From: Nocardiopsis alba DSM 43377
GTDB taxonomy: Bacteria; Actinomycetota; Actinomycetes; Streptosporangiales; Streptosporangiaceae
Direction: 5' to 3'
DNA length: 64,000 bases
Assembly (NCBI RefSeq): GCF_000341225.1
Contig: NZ_ANAC01000010.1
Location: 310,001-374,000, forward strand
This document shows, piece by piece, positions 1 to 8,805 of this stretch. The translations under genes were made by a program, and so were the position numbers. The notes below the pieces were generated by a model. The model had not been told where the DNA came from. It was given only the letters and a program-made list of their open reading frames with translations, and searched no databases. Each line of letters begins with the position of its first letter. Within the stretch, counting starts at the first letter, position 1.

Positions 1-71
1 CCTCCCCCGAAATCGCGACCAGCCTTGCACAGGCCGTGCCCGCGAGTCCAGAGGGAGGAACGGGGCGAACG

Positions 72-100
72 TCCGGGTCAGCGGAGGTCTCGGACCCGGA
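72..100 (-). terminator. possible terminator after the LacI gene
   Basis: An 8-bp inverted repeat (TCCGGGTC / GACCCGGA) with a 13-nt loop lies just past the stop of the LacI-type gene on the minus strand. There is no T-tract, so this is a weak call. Nothing else is evident in bases 1-120. Confidence 0.3.
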
Positions 101-120
101 GTCCGGATCAGGACCCGGGC

Positions 121-1152
121 TCATCCGGACCCGCGGACCACCAGACGGGTGTCGAGCGTGATCGCCTCCGCCTCGGCGGCCCGGGGGATCGCCACGTCCA
201 CGAGCAGCCGGGCCATCTCGCGGCCCATGCGGTCCGTGGGCTGGTGGATCGTGGTCAGCGGCGGATCGCTGTGCCGCGCCATCGGCGCGTCGTCGAAGCC
301 GACCAGGGCCACGTCGTCGGGCACGCTCAGACCGCGTTCCCGCAGGGTGCGGATCGCGCCGATCGCCATCATGTCGGAGGCGACGAAGACCGCGTCCGGA
401 CGTCCGCCCTGGTCGAGCAGGCGCGCCATCGCCTCGGCACCGCTTTCGACGCTGAACCCGCCCTGGACCACCAGCCGCTCGTCGACGTCGCGCCCGGCCT
501 CGGCCATGGCCTCCCGGTAGCCCCGCAGCCGCTCGACACCGGCGCTCATGTCCTGGGGGCCGGTGATCGTCCCGACCCGGACGTGTCCGGTCTCCAGCAA
601 CCGGCGGGTCGCCACCCTCCCCCCGTCCACGTTGTCGATGTCCACCCGGAAGGGGGCGGGCTGGGCGTCCGAGTAGGGCCGGCCACCGTGCACGACCGGT
701 ACGCCCGCCTGGGCCAGACGCGCGGTGAGGGGGTCGTCGCGATGCAGGGAGACCAGCAGGGCCCCGTCCACGTGCGAACCGCTGAGGTAGTCGCCCACAC
801 GCTTGTGCTCGGCCTCGCCCCGGGCGGTGGTGAGCATGAGTTGGAGGTCGCGCTCGTTCAACACCGAACTGACCCCGCGGATGATGTCGGCGAAGAAGGG
901 GTCCTCGAACAGGCGATCACGCGACTCGGACACCACCAGGGCGATCGTGTCCGTACGTCGGGTGACCAAGGTCCGCGCGGCCTGGTTCGGGCTGTAGCCC
1001 AGCTCGGCGATGGCGTCGTGCACGGCTTCGCGGGTGCGCGGGCTGACCTGGGGGGATCCGTTGATCACCCGGGAGACGGTGCCCCGACCGACCCCGGCCC
1101 GCCGCGCCACCATCTCCAGGGTCGGCCGCTGTCGACCACCGCTCTTGGCCAC
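121..1152 (-). CDS. LacI-family transcriptional regulator (CelR/CebR-like)
   Basis: A 343-aa LacI/GalR repressor. Residues 11-33 form the LacI helix-turn-helix (TLEMVARRAGVGRGTVSRVI), followed by the hinge and a periplasmic-binding-protein-like sugar-sensing domain to the C-terminus. The start is GTG at 1152, with GGAG seven bases upstream. It lies directly downstream of the GH1 beta-glucosidase on the same strand, and that gene carries a perfect 14-bp TGGGAGCGCTCCCA site. This is the operator I recall for CelR of Thermobifida and CebR of Streptomyces, which release DNA on binding cellobiose or cello-oligosaccharides. I therefore infer a cello-oligosaccharide-responsive repressor. The effector is inference; family membership is firm. 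Confidence 0.85.
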   Translation of the reverse strand: MAKSGGRQRPTLEMVARRAGVGRGTVSRVINGSPQVSPRTREAVHDAIAELGYSPNQAARTLVTRRTDTIALVVSESRDRLFEDPFFADIIRGVSSVLNERDLQLMLTTARGEAEHKRVGDYLSGSHVDGALLVSLHRDDPLTARLAQAGVPVVHGGRPYSDAQPAPFRVDIDNVDGGRVATRRLLETGHVRVGTITGPQDMSAGVERLRGYREAMAEAGRDVDERLVVQGGFSVESGAEAMARLLDQGGRPDAVFVASDMMAIGAIRTLRERGLSVPDDVALVGFDDAPMARHSDPPLTTIHQPTDRMGREMARLLVDVAIPRAAEAEAITLDTRLVVRGSG

Positions 1153-1258
1153 TTCGAGGCTCCTTGGACGTCTGTACCTCCGCCCGGACGTTCCGGACGG
1201 TGGACGTGGGAGGGCACGGGCCCGCCACGGTGGGATCCGTTCCGTCGGTCACGCGTAC

Positions 1259-1280
1259 GGGGCGCCCCCGAGGGCGCCCC
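1259..1280 (-). terminator. terminator of the beta-glucosidase gene
   Basis: A perfect 9-bp GC stem (GGGGCGCCC / GGGCGCCCC) with a 4-nt loop begins 16 bases after the beta-glucosidase stop. It separates this gene from the LacI-type gene, which probably has its own promoter. Confidence 0.6.
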
Positions 1281-1295
1281 GCGATCACTCGTGGA

Positions 1296-2702
1296 TCACC
1301 GTTCGGGGAACCTACCGGTCCCGGCCAACTCCGCGTACCAGTGTCCCGTGTCCTTGACCACGCGCTCCTGCGTCTCGTAGTCCACGTACACGATCCCGAA
1401 CCTGCGGGAGTACCCCCACGCCCACTCGAAATTATCCAGAAGGGACCAGGCGAAATAACCGCGGAGCGGGATTCCGGCGTGGACGGCCTCCCTGGCCGCC
1501 CTCAGATGCGCCTCGTAGTAGTCGGTCCGCTCCGGATCGTGGACCGCGCCGTCCTCGGAGACCCGGTCCTCGAAGGCGCAGCCGTTCTCGGTCACGTACA
1601 GGTCGATCCCGCCGCTCTCCCCCGCCAGGCGTTGAAGGACGTCGTAGAGCCCTCGCGGGTCGATCTCCCAGCCCATCTGCGTGACCGGCAGCCCCTGGGA
1701 GACGTGGACCTCCTCCGGTTCGGCGCCGGGCCAGGCACCGCCTCCGCCGTCGACCCCGGCCGGGTCCAGCCCCCGGTCCGAGCCGGCAACGAACTCGGGC
1801 GTGTAGTAGTTGACCCCCAGGAAGTCGATCGGGGCCGAGATGGTGGCGAGGTCGCCCTCCCGGACGAAGGAGAAGTCGCTGATGTGGGCGATGTCCTTCA
1901 GCACGTCGGCCGGGTAGGAGCCCTTGAACAGGGGATCGGTGAAGATACGGTTGCGCACCCCGTCGGCCCGGCGCGCCGCCCGCACGTCCGCGGCGTGCGC
2001 CCCGTTCGCCCGGATGACCGCCTGGTTGTGGGCCAGTCCGACCCGGGCCGGGTGCCCGGTGGAACGGATCGCCTCCACCGCCAGGCCGTGTCCGAGCAGG
2101 AGGTGGTGGGTGGCGGCCAGGGCCGCCGCGGTGTCACGGCGACCGGGGGCGTGGTGTCCGTTGTCGTAGCCGAGGAAGGCCGAACACCACGGCTCGTTGA
2201 TGGTCATCCAGTCGCCGACCCGGTCGCCGAGGGCCTCGGCCACGACGGTGGCGTAGTCGGCGAAGCGCAGGGCGGTGTCGCGTTCCGGCCAACCACCGCG
2301 GTCCTCCAAGGGCTGGGGGAGGTCCCAGTGGTAGAGGGTGGCCCAAGGGCGGATGCCGGCTTCGAGGAGGGCGTCGACCAGCCGGTCGTAGAAGTCGAGT
2401 CCGGCCTGGTTCACCTTTCCCTCCCCTTCCGGAAGGATCCTCGGCCAGGCGATGGAGAAACGGTAGGCGCCGAGGTTGAGAGCCCGCATCAGCCCGATGT
2501 CCTCGGCGTAGCGGTGGTAGTGGTCGTCGGCGGGGTCTCCGGTGTCCCCGTTGAGCACCTTGCCCGGCGTCTCGGCGAAGGTGTCCCAAATGCTGCGACC
2601 GCGGCCGTCGGCGGTGGTGGCCCCTTCGATCTGGAAGGAGGCGGTCGCCGCCCCCCAAAGGAAGTCCTCGGGGAAATCGTCGGGCTTGCTCACTTGTGGC
2701 AC
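1296..2702 (-). CDS. GH1 family beta-glucosidase
   Basis: A 468-aa glycoside hydrolase family 1 enzyme, probably cytoplasmic, hydrolysing cellobiose or related beta-glucosides to glucose. The general acid/base sits in TINEPW (Glu170) and the nucleophile in VTENGC (Glu372). The N-terminal FLWGAATASFQIEG and C-terminal SLLDNFEW motifs are typical, and the length is normal for the family. No signal peptide is seen. The start is taken as GTG at 2702, five bases after GGAAGG; a second in-frame GTG at 2693 is an alternative. A CelR/CebR-type operator lies 30 bases upstream, so expression should be derepressed by cello-oligosaccharides. The cebEFG transporter genes often found beside this pair are not upstream here, where metQ lies. 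Confidence 0.93.
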   Translation of the reverse strand: MPQVSKPDDFPEDFLWGAATASFQIEGATTADGRGRSIWDTFAETPGKVLNGDTGDPADDHYHRYAEDIGLMRALNLGAYRFSIAWPRILPEGEGKVNQAGLDFYDRLVDALLEAGIRPWATLYHWDLPQPLEDRGGWPERDTALRFADYATVVAEALGDRVGDWMTINEPWCSAFLGYDNGHHAPGRRDTAAALAATHHLLLGHGLAVEAIRSTGHPARVGLAHNQAVIRANGAHAADVRAARRADGVRNRIFTDPLFKGSYPADVLKDIAHISDFSFVREGDLATISAPIDFLGVNYYTPEFVAGSDRGLDPAGVDGGGGAWPGAEPEEVHVSQGLPVTQMGWEIDPRGLYDVLQRLAGESGGIDLYVTENGCAFEDRVSEDGAVHDPERTDYYEAHLRAAREAVHAGIPLRGYFAWSLLDNFEWAWGYSRRFGIVYVDYETQERVVKDTGHWYAELAGTGRFPER

Positions 2703-2731
2703 ACGTACCTTCCGTGGGGAGAAAACAGAGG

Positions 2732-2745
2732 TGGGAGCGCTCCCA
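2732..2745. promoter_or_regulatory. CelR/CebR-type operator
   Basis: A perfect 14-bp palindrome, TGGGAGCGCTCCCA, sits 30 bp upstream of the beta-glucosidase start. It is identical to the operator I remember for the LacI-family cellulose-utilisation regulators CelR and CebR. The adjacent LacI-family gene is the obvious ligand-responsive partner. Confidence 0.9.
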
Positions 2746-2884
2746 ATACCGAAGCAGACCCCTACCCACGCGTCAACGCACCCGAACCCGGACGCAACCC
2801 AACCGTGATCTTTCGGGCGCGGCCCCGAGCGTCGCCGGGACCGCGCGTCCTCGGCCGTGTGCGGGGCGGCCGACCGCTCCCTCG

Positions 2885-3730
2885 TCAGCCCATCGGGATG
2901 ACGATGCCCTGCCAGCGCTGCTCCATGAAGGAGCGCGCCCGGGGGCTGTGCAACAGCTCGTTCAACCGCGCGATGTCCGCGGAGTCGGCGTCGGCCGCGC
3001 GCACCACGAGGCCGTTGCCGTAGACGCTGCCCTCGGTCCGCTCCCACCCCAGGACCTCCGCGGTGTCGGGCAGGTCCGCTTCGAGGGCGTAGTTGCCGTT
3101 GACCACGGCGGCGTCCAGGTCCGGGAGCGATCGGGGTAGTTGCGCCGCCTCCACCGGGGTGATCGCGACGCCCTTCGGATCCTCCTCGACGTCGTCCAGG
3201 GAGGGGGTGTTCCCCCCGCTGTCGGCGAGGGTGATCACGTCGTGCTCGGCGAGCAGGTTCAACGCGCGCCCCATGTTGGACACGTCGTTGGGCACCCCGA
3301 TCCGCGCACCCTCCGGCAGGTCGGCCAGGTCGGAGATCTTCTCCGAGTACAGACCGAAGGCCTCCAGGTGCACGTCCCCGACGTAGGTCAGGTCCGCCTC
3401 GGGGTTGCCCGCCAGATACTCCTCCAGGAAGGGACGCGTCTGGTAGTAGTTGGCGTCCAACTCCCCCTCGGACAGGGCCGCGTTGGGCTGGTTGTAGTCG
3501 GTGTACTCGACCACGTCGATGGCCAACCCGGCCTCGGCCGCCAACTCCTCGTCGACGAACTCCAGGATCTCCGCGTGCGGGACCGGACTGGCCCCCACTC
3601 GCAGTGTCACCAGGTCCTCGTCCCCCTCGCCGCCTCCGGCCCGTTCACTGGGACTTCCGCACCCGGTGAGCAGCAGGGCCACCGCACCGAACACGGCGAC
3701 CCCCCGGGGCGCCTTCACACTCCCTGACAT
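2885..3730 (-). CDS. metQ: methionine ABC transporter substrate-binding lipoprotein
   Basis: A 281-aa NlpA/MetQ-family lipoprotein. The signal peptide ends in a lipobox, LLLTGC, with the lipidated Cys near residue 24. Family motifs follow, including VGASPVPHAEIL, an NYYQTRPFL segment and a VPNDVSNMGRALNLL segment that lines the ligand cleft. AAGGAG lies seven bases before the ATG. It is the third gene of metN-metI-metQ, 60 bp after metI. It should bind D- or L-methionine outside the membrane and deliver it to MetNI. Confidence 0.93.
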   Translation of the reverse strand: MSGSVKAPRGVAVFGAVALLLTGCGSPSERAGGGEGDEDLVTLRVGASPVPHAEILEFVDEELAAEAGLAIDVVEYTDYNQPNAALSEGELDANYYQTRPFLEEYLAGNPEADLTYVGDVHLEAFGLYSEKISDLADLPEGARIGVPNDVSNMGRALNLLAEHDVITLADSGGNTPSLDDVEEDPKGVAITPVEAAQLPRSLPDLDAAVVNGNYALEADLPDTAEVLGWERTEGSVYGNGLVVRAADADSADIARLNELLHSPRARSFMEQRWQGIVIPMG

Positions 3731-3790
3731 GGCGTTCTCCTTGCCGTCGATTCGACATCCGACCAGAGGGGCGAGGGGAAGGGGAAGGAC

Positions 3791-4516
3791 TCAGCGCCGG
3801 GAGAGGCGGCGCACCAACAGATCGCCCAGGCTCTGCGCGATCTGCACGATGACGACGAGGAGGATGACGGTCGCCCAGAGGTAGTGGTCGTTGAAGCGCT
3901 GGTAACCCTCGCGGATCGCCAGGTCGCCCAGACCACCGCCACCGATGGCGCCGGCCATCGCCGAGTAGGAGATCAGTGTGACCACGGTCATCACCAGACC
4001 CGCGATCAGACCGGGCAGCGCCTCCGGCAGCAGCACCTTGCCCACGATGGTGAGCTTGCGGGTTCCCATGGCGTAGGCGGCCTCGATCACCCCGCGATCC
4101 ACCTCCCGCAGAGAGGTCTCCACCAGACGGGCGAAGAACGGGATGGCGCCGATGCTCAACGGCACGATCGCGGCGGTGGGGCCCAGAGTGGTCCCCACGA
4201 GGAAGCGGGTCAGGCTCAGCACCGCCACCATCAGCACGATGAAGGGCAGGGAACGGCCGATGTTGACGATGGCGCTGAGCACGGCGCGGACCGCCGGCGC
4301 GGGCGTGAGCCCGCCCCGGTCGGTGGTGACCAGCAGGACTCCCAGGGGAAGACCGACGAGCACGCTGAAGATCGTCGCCCACAGCACCATGTAGACGGTG
4401 TCCTGGGTGCCGAGCCACAGGCTGGGCCACATGTTCGGCCAGTCGTAGACGAAGTCGAGGACGGCCGTGACGGCGTTGCCCTCGTCGGCCAGGTACAGGA
4501 TCCGATCGGTGGTCAC
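3791..4516 (-). CDS. metI: methionine ABC transporter permease
   Basis: A 241-aa membrane permease of the MetI type with about five transmembrane segments and the cytoplasmic EAA loop (EAAYAMGTRKLTIVGKVLLPEALPGL) that contacts the ATPase. The GTG start overlaps the metN stop by four bases (GTGA), showing translational coupling. The length matches the family. It forms the channel of the MetNIQ importer. Confidence 0.94.
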   Translation of the reverse strand: MTTDRILYLADEGNAVTAVLDFVYDWPNMWPSLWLGTQDTVYMVLWATIFSVLVGLPLGVLLVTTDRGGLTPAPAVRAVLSAIVNIGRSLPFIVLMVAVLSLTRFLVGTTLGPTAAIVPLSIGAIPFFARLVETSLREVDRGVIEAAYAMGTRKLTIVGKVLLPEALPGLIAGLVMTVVTLISYSAMAGAIGGGGLGDLAIREGYQRFNDHYLWATVILLVVIVQIAQSLGDLLVRRLSRR

Positions 4517-5514
4517 TTTCCGGCCTCCTCGACCAGCAGGCCGTGCTCGGACAGGTAGGTCAACGCCTCGGCACGACGAGAACCGCGCATGTCGACGCTC
4601 AGGCGGCCCACGGACTGGCCGGCCACCTGCTCCACCCCGCCTCCGAGGATGTTGACGTCCACGTCGAAGCGGCGGGTCAGTTCGGACATGAAGGGCTCGT
4701 CGAAGGAGCGCGGGTAGGTGATGACCACGGTCTCCGGGCCGCCGTTGTCCGGCAACGGGAAGAGCGAGCGCGCCAGCAGGGAACCGGGTGTACCGATCAG
4801 GTCCAGCACACGACCGGACTCGCGGAACTCGCCGTTCTCCATGATCGCGGCGGAGTCGCAGATCCTCTTGATCACGTCCATCTCGTGGGTGATCAGCAGG
4901 ATGGTCAGACCGAGCTCGTCGCGCAGGCTGCGCAGCAGGGACAGGATGGACTCGGTCGTGGCCGGGTCCAGGGCCGAGGTCGCCTCGTCGCTGAGCAGCA
5001 CCTTGGGCTCGGGGGCCAGGGCGCGGGCGATGCCCACACGCTGCTTCTGTCCACCGGAGAGCTGAGAGGGGTAGGCACGGGCTTTGTCGCTCAGACCGAC
5101 CAGCTCCAAGAGCTCGCCGACACGACGTGAGCGCTCGGCGCGGGAGACGCCGGCGACCTCCAGCGGGAAGCCGACGTTGCCGGCGACCGTGCGTGAGGAG
5201 AGCAGGGCGAAGTGCTGGTGCACCATGCCGATCCCCCGACGGGCCTCGCGCAGTCGGGAGCCGCGCAGGGCGGTGAGCTCCCCGTCACCGACCCGGACAC
5301 TGCCCTCGTCGGGGCGTTCCAGGAGGTTCACCGAGCGCAGGAGCGTGCTCTTGCCCGCACCGCTCTGGCCGACGACCCCGAAGATCTCGCCGGACTCGAC
5401 ATGCAGGTCGACGCCCTTGAGGGCCTCTACCTGGCGTTTCTTCAACCTGTAGGTCTTGTGCAGACCCACTGCGTCAATCACGGTTTTCCCATCGACGTCT
5501 GGCGGTGGTGTCAC
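4513..5514 (-). CDS. metN: methionine ABC transporter ATP-binding protein
   Basis: A 333-aa ATPase. It has Walker A GQSGAGKS, signature LSGGQKQR, Walker B VLLSDEATSALD and an H-loop THEMD. These are followed by a C-terminal NIL (ACT-like) domain, about residues 245-330, where methionine binds and shuts down transport. The annotated GTG start has GGGAGC almost touching it, so the next in-frame GTG, about 11 codons on, is possible. It is the first gene of the operon. I looked for an S-box or SAM-IV element upstream and did not find one. Confidence 0.94.
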   Translation of the reverse strand: MTPPPDVDGKTVIDAVGLHKTYRLKKRQVEALKGVDLHVESGEIFGVVGQSGAGKSTLLRSVNLLERPDEGSVRVGDGELTALRGSRLREARRGIGMVHQHFALLSSRTVAGNVGFPLEVAGVSRAERSRRVGELLELVGLSDKARAYPSQLSGGQKQRVGIARALAPEPKVLLSDEATSALDPATTESILSLLRSLRDELGLTILLITHEMDVIKRICDSAAIMENGEFRESGRVLDLIGTPGSLLARSLFPLPDNGGPETVVITYPRSFDEPFMSELTRRFDVDVNILGGGVEQVAGQSVGRLSVDMRGSRRAEALTYLSEHGLLVEEAGK

Positions 5515-6113
5515 AGCTCCCGCGCTTCGCGGAGAAAGGCTGGATCAGCGTGGGTTTGACGCCCACACCCGAGCGTACGGAGCGCCCGGTCGGTGGACGG
5601 CGTCGACGCGCCGGAGGGACCGGCGGTCGGGGGCTCCAGAGGATTCGGGACCGGAGCCCGGACACGGCTCGACGTGCGTTCCCCGGTGGAGCGAAGGGCT
5701 CAGGCGGAGCGGAAGCGGGGCATTCGACAGCGACAGCCGGGCAGCGGAAGAGGCCGCCGGGCGGTGTCCACCGAGGAGGCGGGGGTCGCTTCGTCGTGCT
5801 CAGGAGCCATCACGGCACCAACTCAACCATGACCACGTCGGCCGGTCGACAAAATCGTTGACCTGAATATGGTTATTTAGACCACATCAGCCCCATGACC
5901 ACCGGGGTAAGCCGCACGGCCTCTCACGAACACCCAAGAGAGTGCCTACACTCATTACCGTCCCGTGACCTTCACGCGCCGAGGCGACCGAGGAAGGTCG
6001 AGGCCCGCCCACACGGCGACGGCCGCGACACCGGTCCGGGAGATGACGAGAAGCAGCGCCCACGGCGTCCTGTGCCCGTGAGGGCGCCCGCGGGCACGAG
6101 GAGCGACCACACC
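5515..6113. promoter_or_regulatory. divergent intergenic region between metN and the coiled-coil secreted protein
   Basis: About 600 bp without a convincing gene. It holds an AT-rich island at about 5850-5885, with a TTGACC motif, that stands out from the surrounding GC-rich DNA and probably contains the divergent promoters. Open frames here have no recognisable protein signature. No riboswitch core was recognised. Confidence 0.5.
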
Positions 6114-7160
6114 GTGCAGTCCGACGATCTGAACAGAGTGGACGACTACGTCGACTTCTGGGCGCCCGACCCCACCGACGCCACCTGGCGGGAGACCCTC
6201 GCCGATGGCGCCCGTGCGCTTCTCTCCGGCCCGTTCCCGGGCCGAGCCCAGGTGATCGCTCTGGTCACCGCGCTCTTGGCCGCCACCGCCCTGCCCGCCC
6301 CCGCGACCGCCGCGCCGCTTCCGCCCCGCGAGCCGGAGAGCATGGGCTCCCTGGAGGAGCGGGCCGAGGCCCTCACCGAGGAGTACAACGGCGAGCTCCG
6401 CGACATGGAGCAGGTCATGGAGGAGGCCGAGCGCGCCCAGAGCCGGGCCGACGCCACCAACGAGGCGGTCGAGGAGGTCCGCGCCCAGGTGCGCGCCCTC
6501 GCGGTGGCCACCTACACCAGCAGCGGCATCGACCCGTCGATGTCGCTGTTCGTGGACACCGAACCCGACGAGGTCATCGACCGCGCGGTCGTCATCGACT
6601 ACCTGTCCAGCAGCAATCAGGACCGGATCGACCAGCTCGACCAGGCCCTGTCCCGGGACCAGGTCGCCAGGGAGAACGCCGAGGAACGGCTGGCCGAGGC
6701 CGAGGCCGACATGGACGAGTTGGAGGACCGGCGCATGGAGGTGCGCCGGCTCATCGCCGACCACCCCGAGCAGCCCATGCGGCCGCCGGACAACATCACC
6801 CCGCGCACCGAGCAGATGCGCGACGTGATCATCCAGGAGTTCGGCCGCGGCGACGACGTCGGCGGCGTGGGCTGCTACCGCGAGGTGGGCGGCTGGGTCG
6901 TGGGCGAGCACCCCAAGGGGCGCGCCTGCGACTTCATGGTGGACGCCAACGGCCGCAAGCCCCCGCCCGAACAGGAGCAGCGGGGCTGGGACATCGCCCA
7001 CTGGGCCCAGGACAACGCCGAGGACCTGGGGATCATGTACATCATCTACCGCCAGCAGATCTGGGACATCCGTCGTGGTGACGAGGGCTGGCGTGCGATG
7101 TCGGACCGTGGCAACAACACCGAGAACCACTTCGACCACGTGCACATCTCGATGTTCTGA
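6114..7160 (+). CDS. secreted coiled-coil protein with C-terminal ARB_07466-like domain
   Basis: A 348-aa protein. A hydrophobic segment near residues 45-65 (VIALVTALLAATALPAPATAA) ending in Ala-rich sequence looks like a signal peptide after a long charged N-region. Long Glu/Arg/Ala-rich coiled coils follow. The C-terminal ~120 residues run from ITPRTEQMRDVIIQEF to NHFDHVHISMF and contain GRACDFMV and FDHVH. These resemble the ARB_07466-like domain found with RipA/NlpC-type coiled coils in actinomycetes, with His and Asp placed as in M15/LAS metal sites. A role in cell-wall turnover is inference. The GTG at 6114 has GAGGAG ten bases upstream; the frame stays open to 5895, but that extension looks non-coding. 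Confidence 0.75.
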   Translation: MQSDDLNRVDDYVDFWAPDPTDATWRETLADGARALLSGPFPGRAQVIALVTALLAATALPAPATAAPLPPREPESMGSLEERAEALTEEYNGELRDMEQVMEEAERAQSRADATNEAVEEVRAQVRALAVATYTSSGIDPSMSLFVDTEPDEVIDRAVVIDYLSSSNQDRIDQLDQALSRDQVARENAEERLAEAEADMDELEDRRMEVRRLIADHPEQPMRPPDNITPRTEQMRDVIIQEFGRGDDVGGVGCYREVGGWVVGEHPKGRACDFMVDANGRKPPPEQEQRGWDIAHWAQDNAEDLGIMYIIYRQQIWDIRRGDEGWRAMSDRGNNTENHFDHVHISMF

Positions 7161-7646
7161 TCCGGAGCGGGACGAACCCCGTTCCGGACCTCGTCTTTAT
7201 CCCCGAAAGGACACGAATGTCCAGAAGGGGAGATCACGATAAGGCCTCACCTCGGGTGATTCTCGGCTCGGCCGGCACGAAATGGTGACGATTCGCCCCA
7301 CTATCGTCGATCCGACCTGCCTTTCGTCCCTCTACGCAGCTAGGATGCTTGACGTCCCGACTCTTCGACGGGCACGGAACGTTTCTCCTCCGGCCCCGAC
7401 CACGATGCACGGCGAACCCCGTTCTCCCATCGGGACATCCACTCACGACGCAGGGAACTCCCGCTCCCCGTCATCCGCCCTCGCCCGCGGATCGACGGTG
7501 GTCCCGGGCCGTCCTCCCCACGATTCCCCGTGCCGTCACCCGACCGGCCATCCGCCGAAGGTCGCCACGGGAAACTCGTGAGAACCCACCATTGCGCACG
7601 CGCATCCCAGACAACACGGTCAGCACTTCACCGGGCGAGGGGAGCC
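7161..7646. other. intergenic region, no gene seen
   Basis: About 490 bp between two plus-strand genes. The open frames have compositions unlike proteins. The region presumably holds the promoter of the next gene, but I see no clear motif. Confidence 0.4.
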
Positions 7647-8684
7647 ATGAGCGAAAACGGACCTTACAACCAGCCACCGCAGAACCCCTATGGTGGCGGG
7701 GACGGCACCGGAGGCCAGCCGCCCTACGGGCCCGGCACCGGCGGTCAGCCCGGCTACGGTCAGGCCCCCTACCCGGGCGGCCCGGGTCAGGACCCGGGCA
7801 TGTACGCGGGCGCTCCGGGCCAGGACCAGGGCATGTACGCGGGCGGTCAGCCGCCCTACGGCGGTCCTGGCGGCCCCGGTGGGCCGGGCGGCCCCATGGG
7901 CCCCGGCGCCCCGGGCGCCTATCCGCCGCCTCCCCAGCCCCCCAAGAGCGGCGGCAAGGCCGGTCTCTGGGTGGTCATCGGCGGCGGCGTGATCATCGTG
8001 GTCCTCGTGATCGCCGTGATCATCATGCTCGTCGCCCGCGGTGGCGGTGACGACCAGGTCGTCACCCCCGACCCCACCACCGAGGCCCCCGTCGAGACCG
8101 ACGAACCGGCAGAGGAGCCCGTCGCCGGCGGCGAGGGCCCCTCCGGCGAGCCGCCCTACGCGCTGCCCCAGGAGCCCTGCGAGGCCTACACCGACCAGGT
8201 CATGAGCGACTTCCTGCTCAGCTCCGACCCGGGCAAGAGCGTGTCCGACAACTCGGCCACCTGCTCCACCATCGGCGACTCCCCCGAGGGCAACCCCGAC
8301 GACGCCTACGGTTCCCTGAACCTGTCGTACTCGGTGCCCTACAGCGGTTCGGACTCCATCGAGGCCGCCACCAGCGAGTTCCAGAGCAGCGTCGACTACT
8401 ACACCGGTGGTAACGACGACTACTACCCGGCGGACAGCATCACCGAGGACAAGGCCCTCGACGGTCTGGGCGACGAGGCCCACCTCGTGATCACCGAGTA
8501 CGACTACCTCGGCGACCTCATCCCCGTGGCCGTCCTGATGGTGCGTACCGCGAACGTCAACATCGAGCTGACCTACCAGATCAATGGTCTGTCGGTCGAC
8601 CCCGAGGACCTCTCCATGCCCGACAACGCCGAGGACATCATGACCTCCGCGGCGGCCGAGGCCCTCGCCATCGTCGGTTCCTGA
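7647..8684 (+). CDS. Pro/Gly/Tyr-rich single-pass membrane protein
   Basis: A 345-aa protein of unknown function. Residues 1-105 are a low-complexity cytoplasmic segment rich in PPYG, GGP and PQN repeats. A single transmembrane helix follows at about 112-133 (VVIGGGVIIVVLVIAVIIML). An acidic linker (EAPVETDEPAEEPV) leads to an extracellular domain of about 170 residues with two Cys, CEAYTDQVMSDFLL and CSTIGDS, that may form a disulfide. This layout is common among actinomycete DUF3558-like or sensor-type surface proteins, but I do not recognise the domain. The ATG at 7647 has GAGGGGAG just upstream. Confidence 0.8.
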   Translation: MSENGPYNQPPQNPYGGGDGTGGQPPYGPGTGGQPGYGQAPYPGGPGQDPGMYAGAPGQDQGMYAGGQPPYGGPGGPGGPGGPMGPGAPGAYPPPPQPPKSGGKAGLWVVIGGGVIIVVLVIAVIIMLVARGGGDDQVVTPDPTTEAPVETDEPAEEPVAGGEGPSGEPPYALPQEPCEAYTDQVMSDFLLSSDPGKSVSDNSATCSTIGDSPEGNPDDAYGSLNLSYSVPYSGSDSIEAATSEFQSSVDYYTGGNDDYYPADSITEDKALDGLGDEAHLVITEYDYLGDLIPVAVLMVRTANVNIELTYQINGLSVDPEDLSMPDNAEDIMTSAAAEALAIVGS

Positions 8685-8722
8685 GGACCCGACCGGACGT
8701 TCCCTCGCGGAACGACCACGAG

Positions 8723-8753
8723 AAGGGGCCGCGACCTCGTGTCGCGGCCCCTT
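8723..8753. terminator. bidirectional terminator hairpin
   Basis: A perfect 13-bp stem (AAGGGGCCGCGAC and its complement) with a 5-nt loop lies between the convergent ends of the membrane-protein gene and metE. Confidence 0.85.
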
Positions 8754-8805
8754 CGCCGTACCCGGGTCCGTACCGTCGGGCGAGCCCCCGACGACACGGA
8801 CCGGA

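Noticed and set aside
5515..5900. SAM riboswitch (S-box or SAM-IV) upstream of metN
   Set aside because: The metNIQ operon is a natural target, but neither the GCAACC-type core nor its helices could be found on the minus strand.
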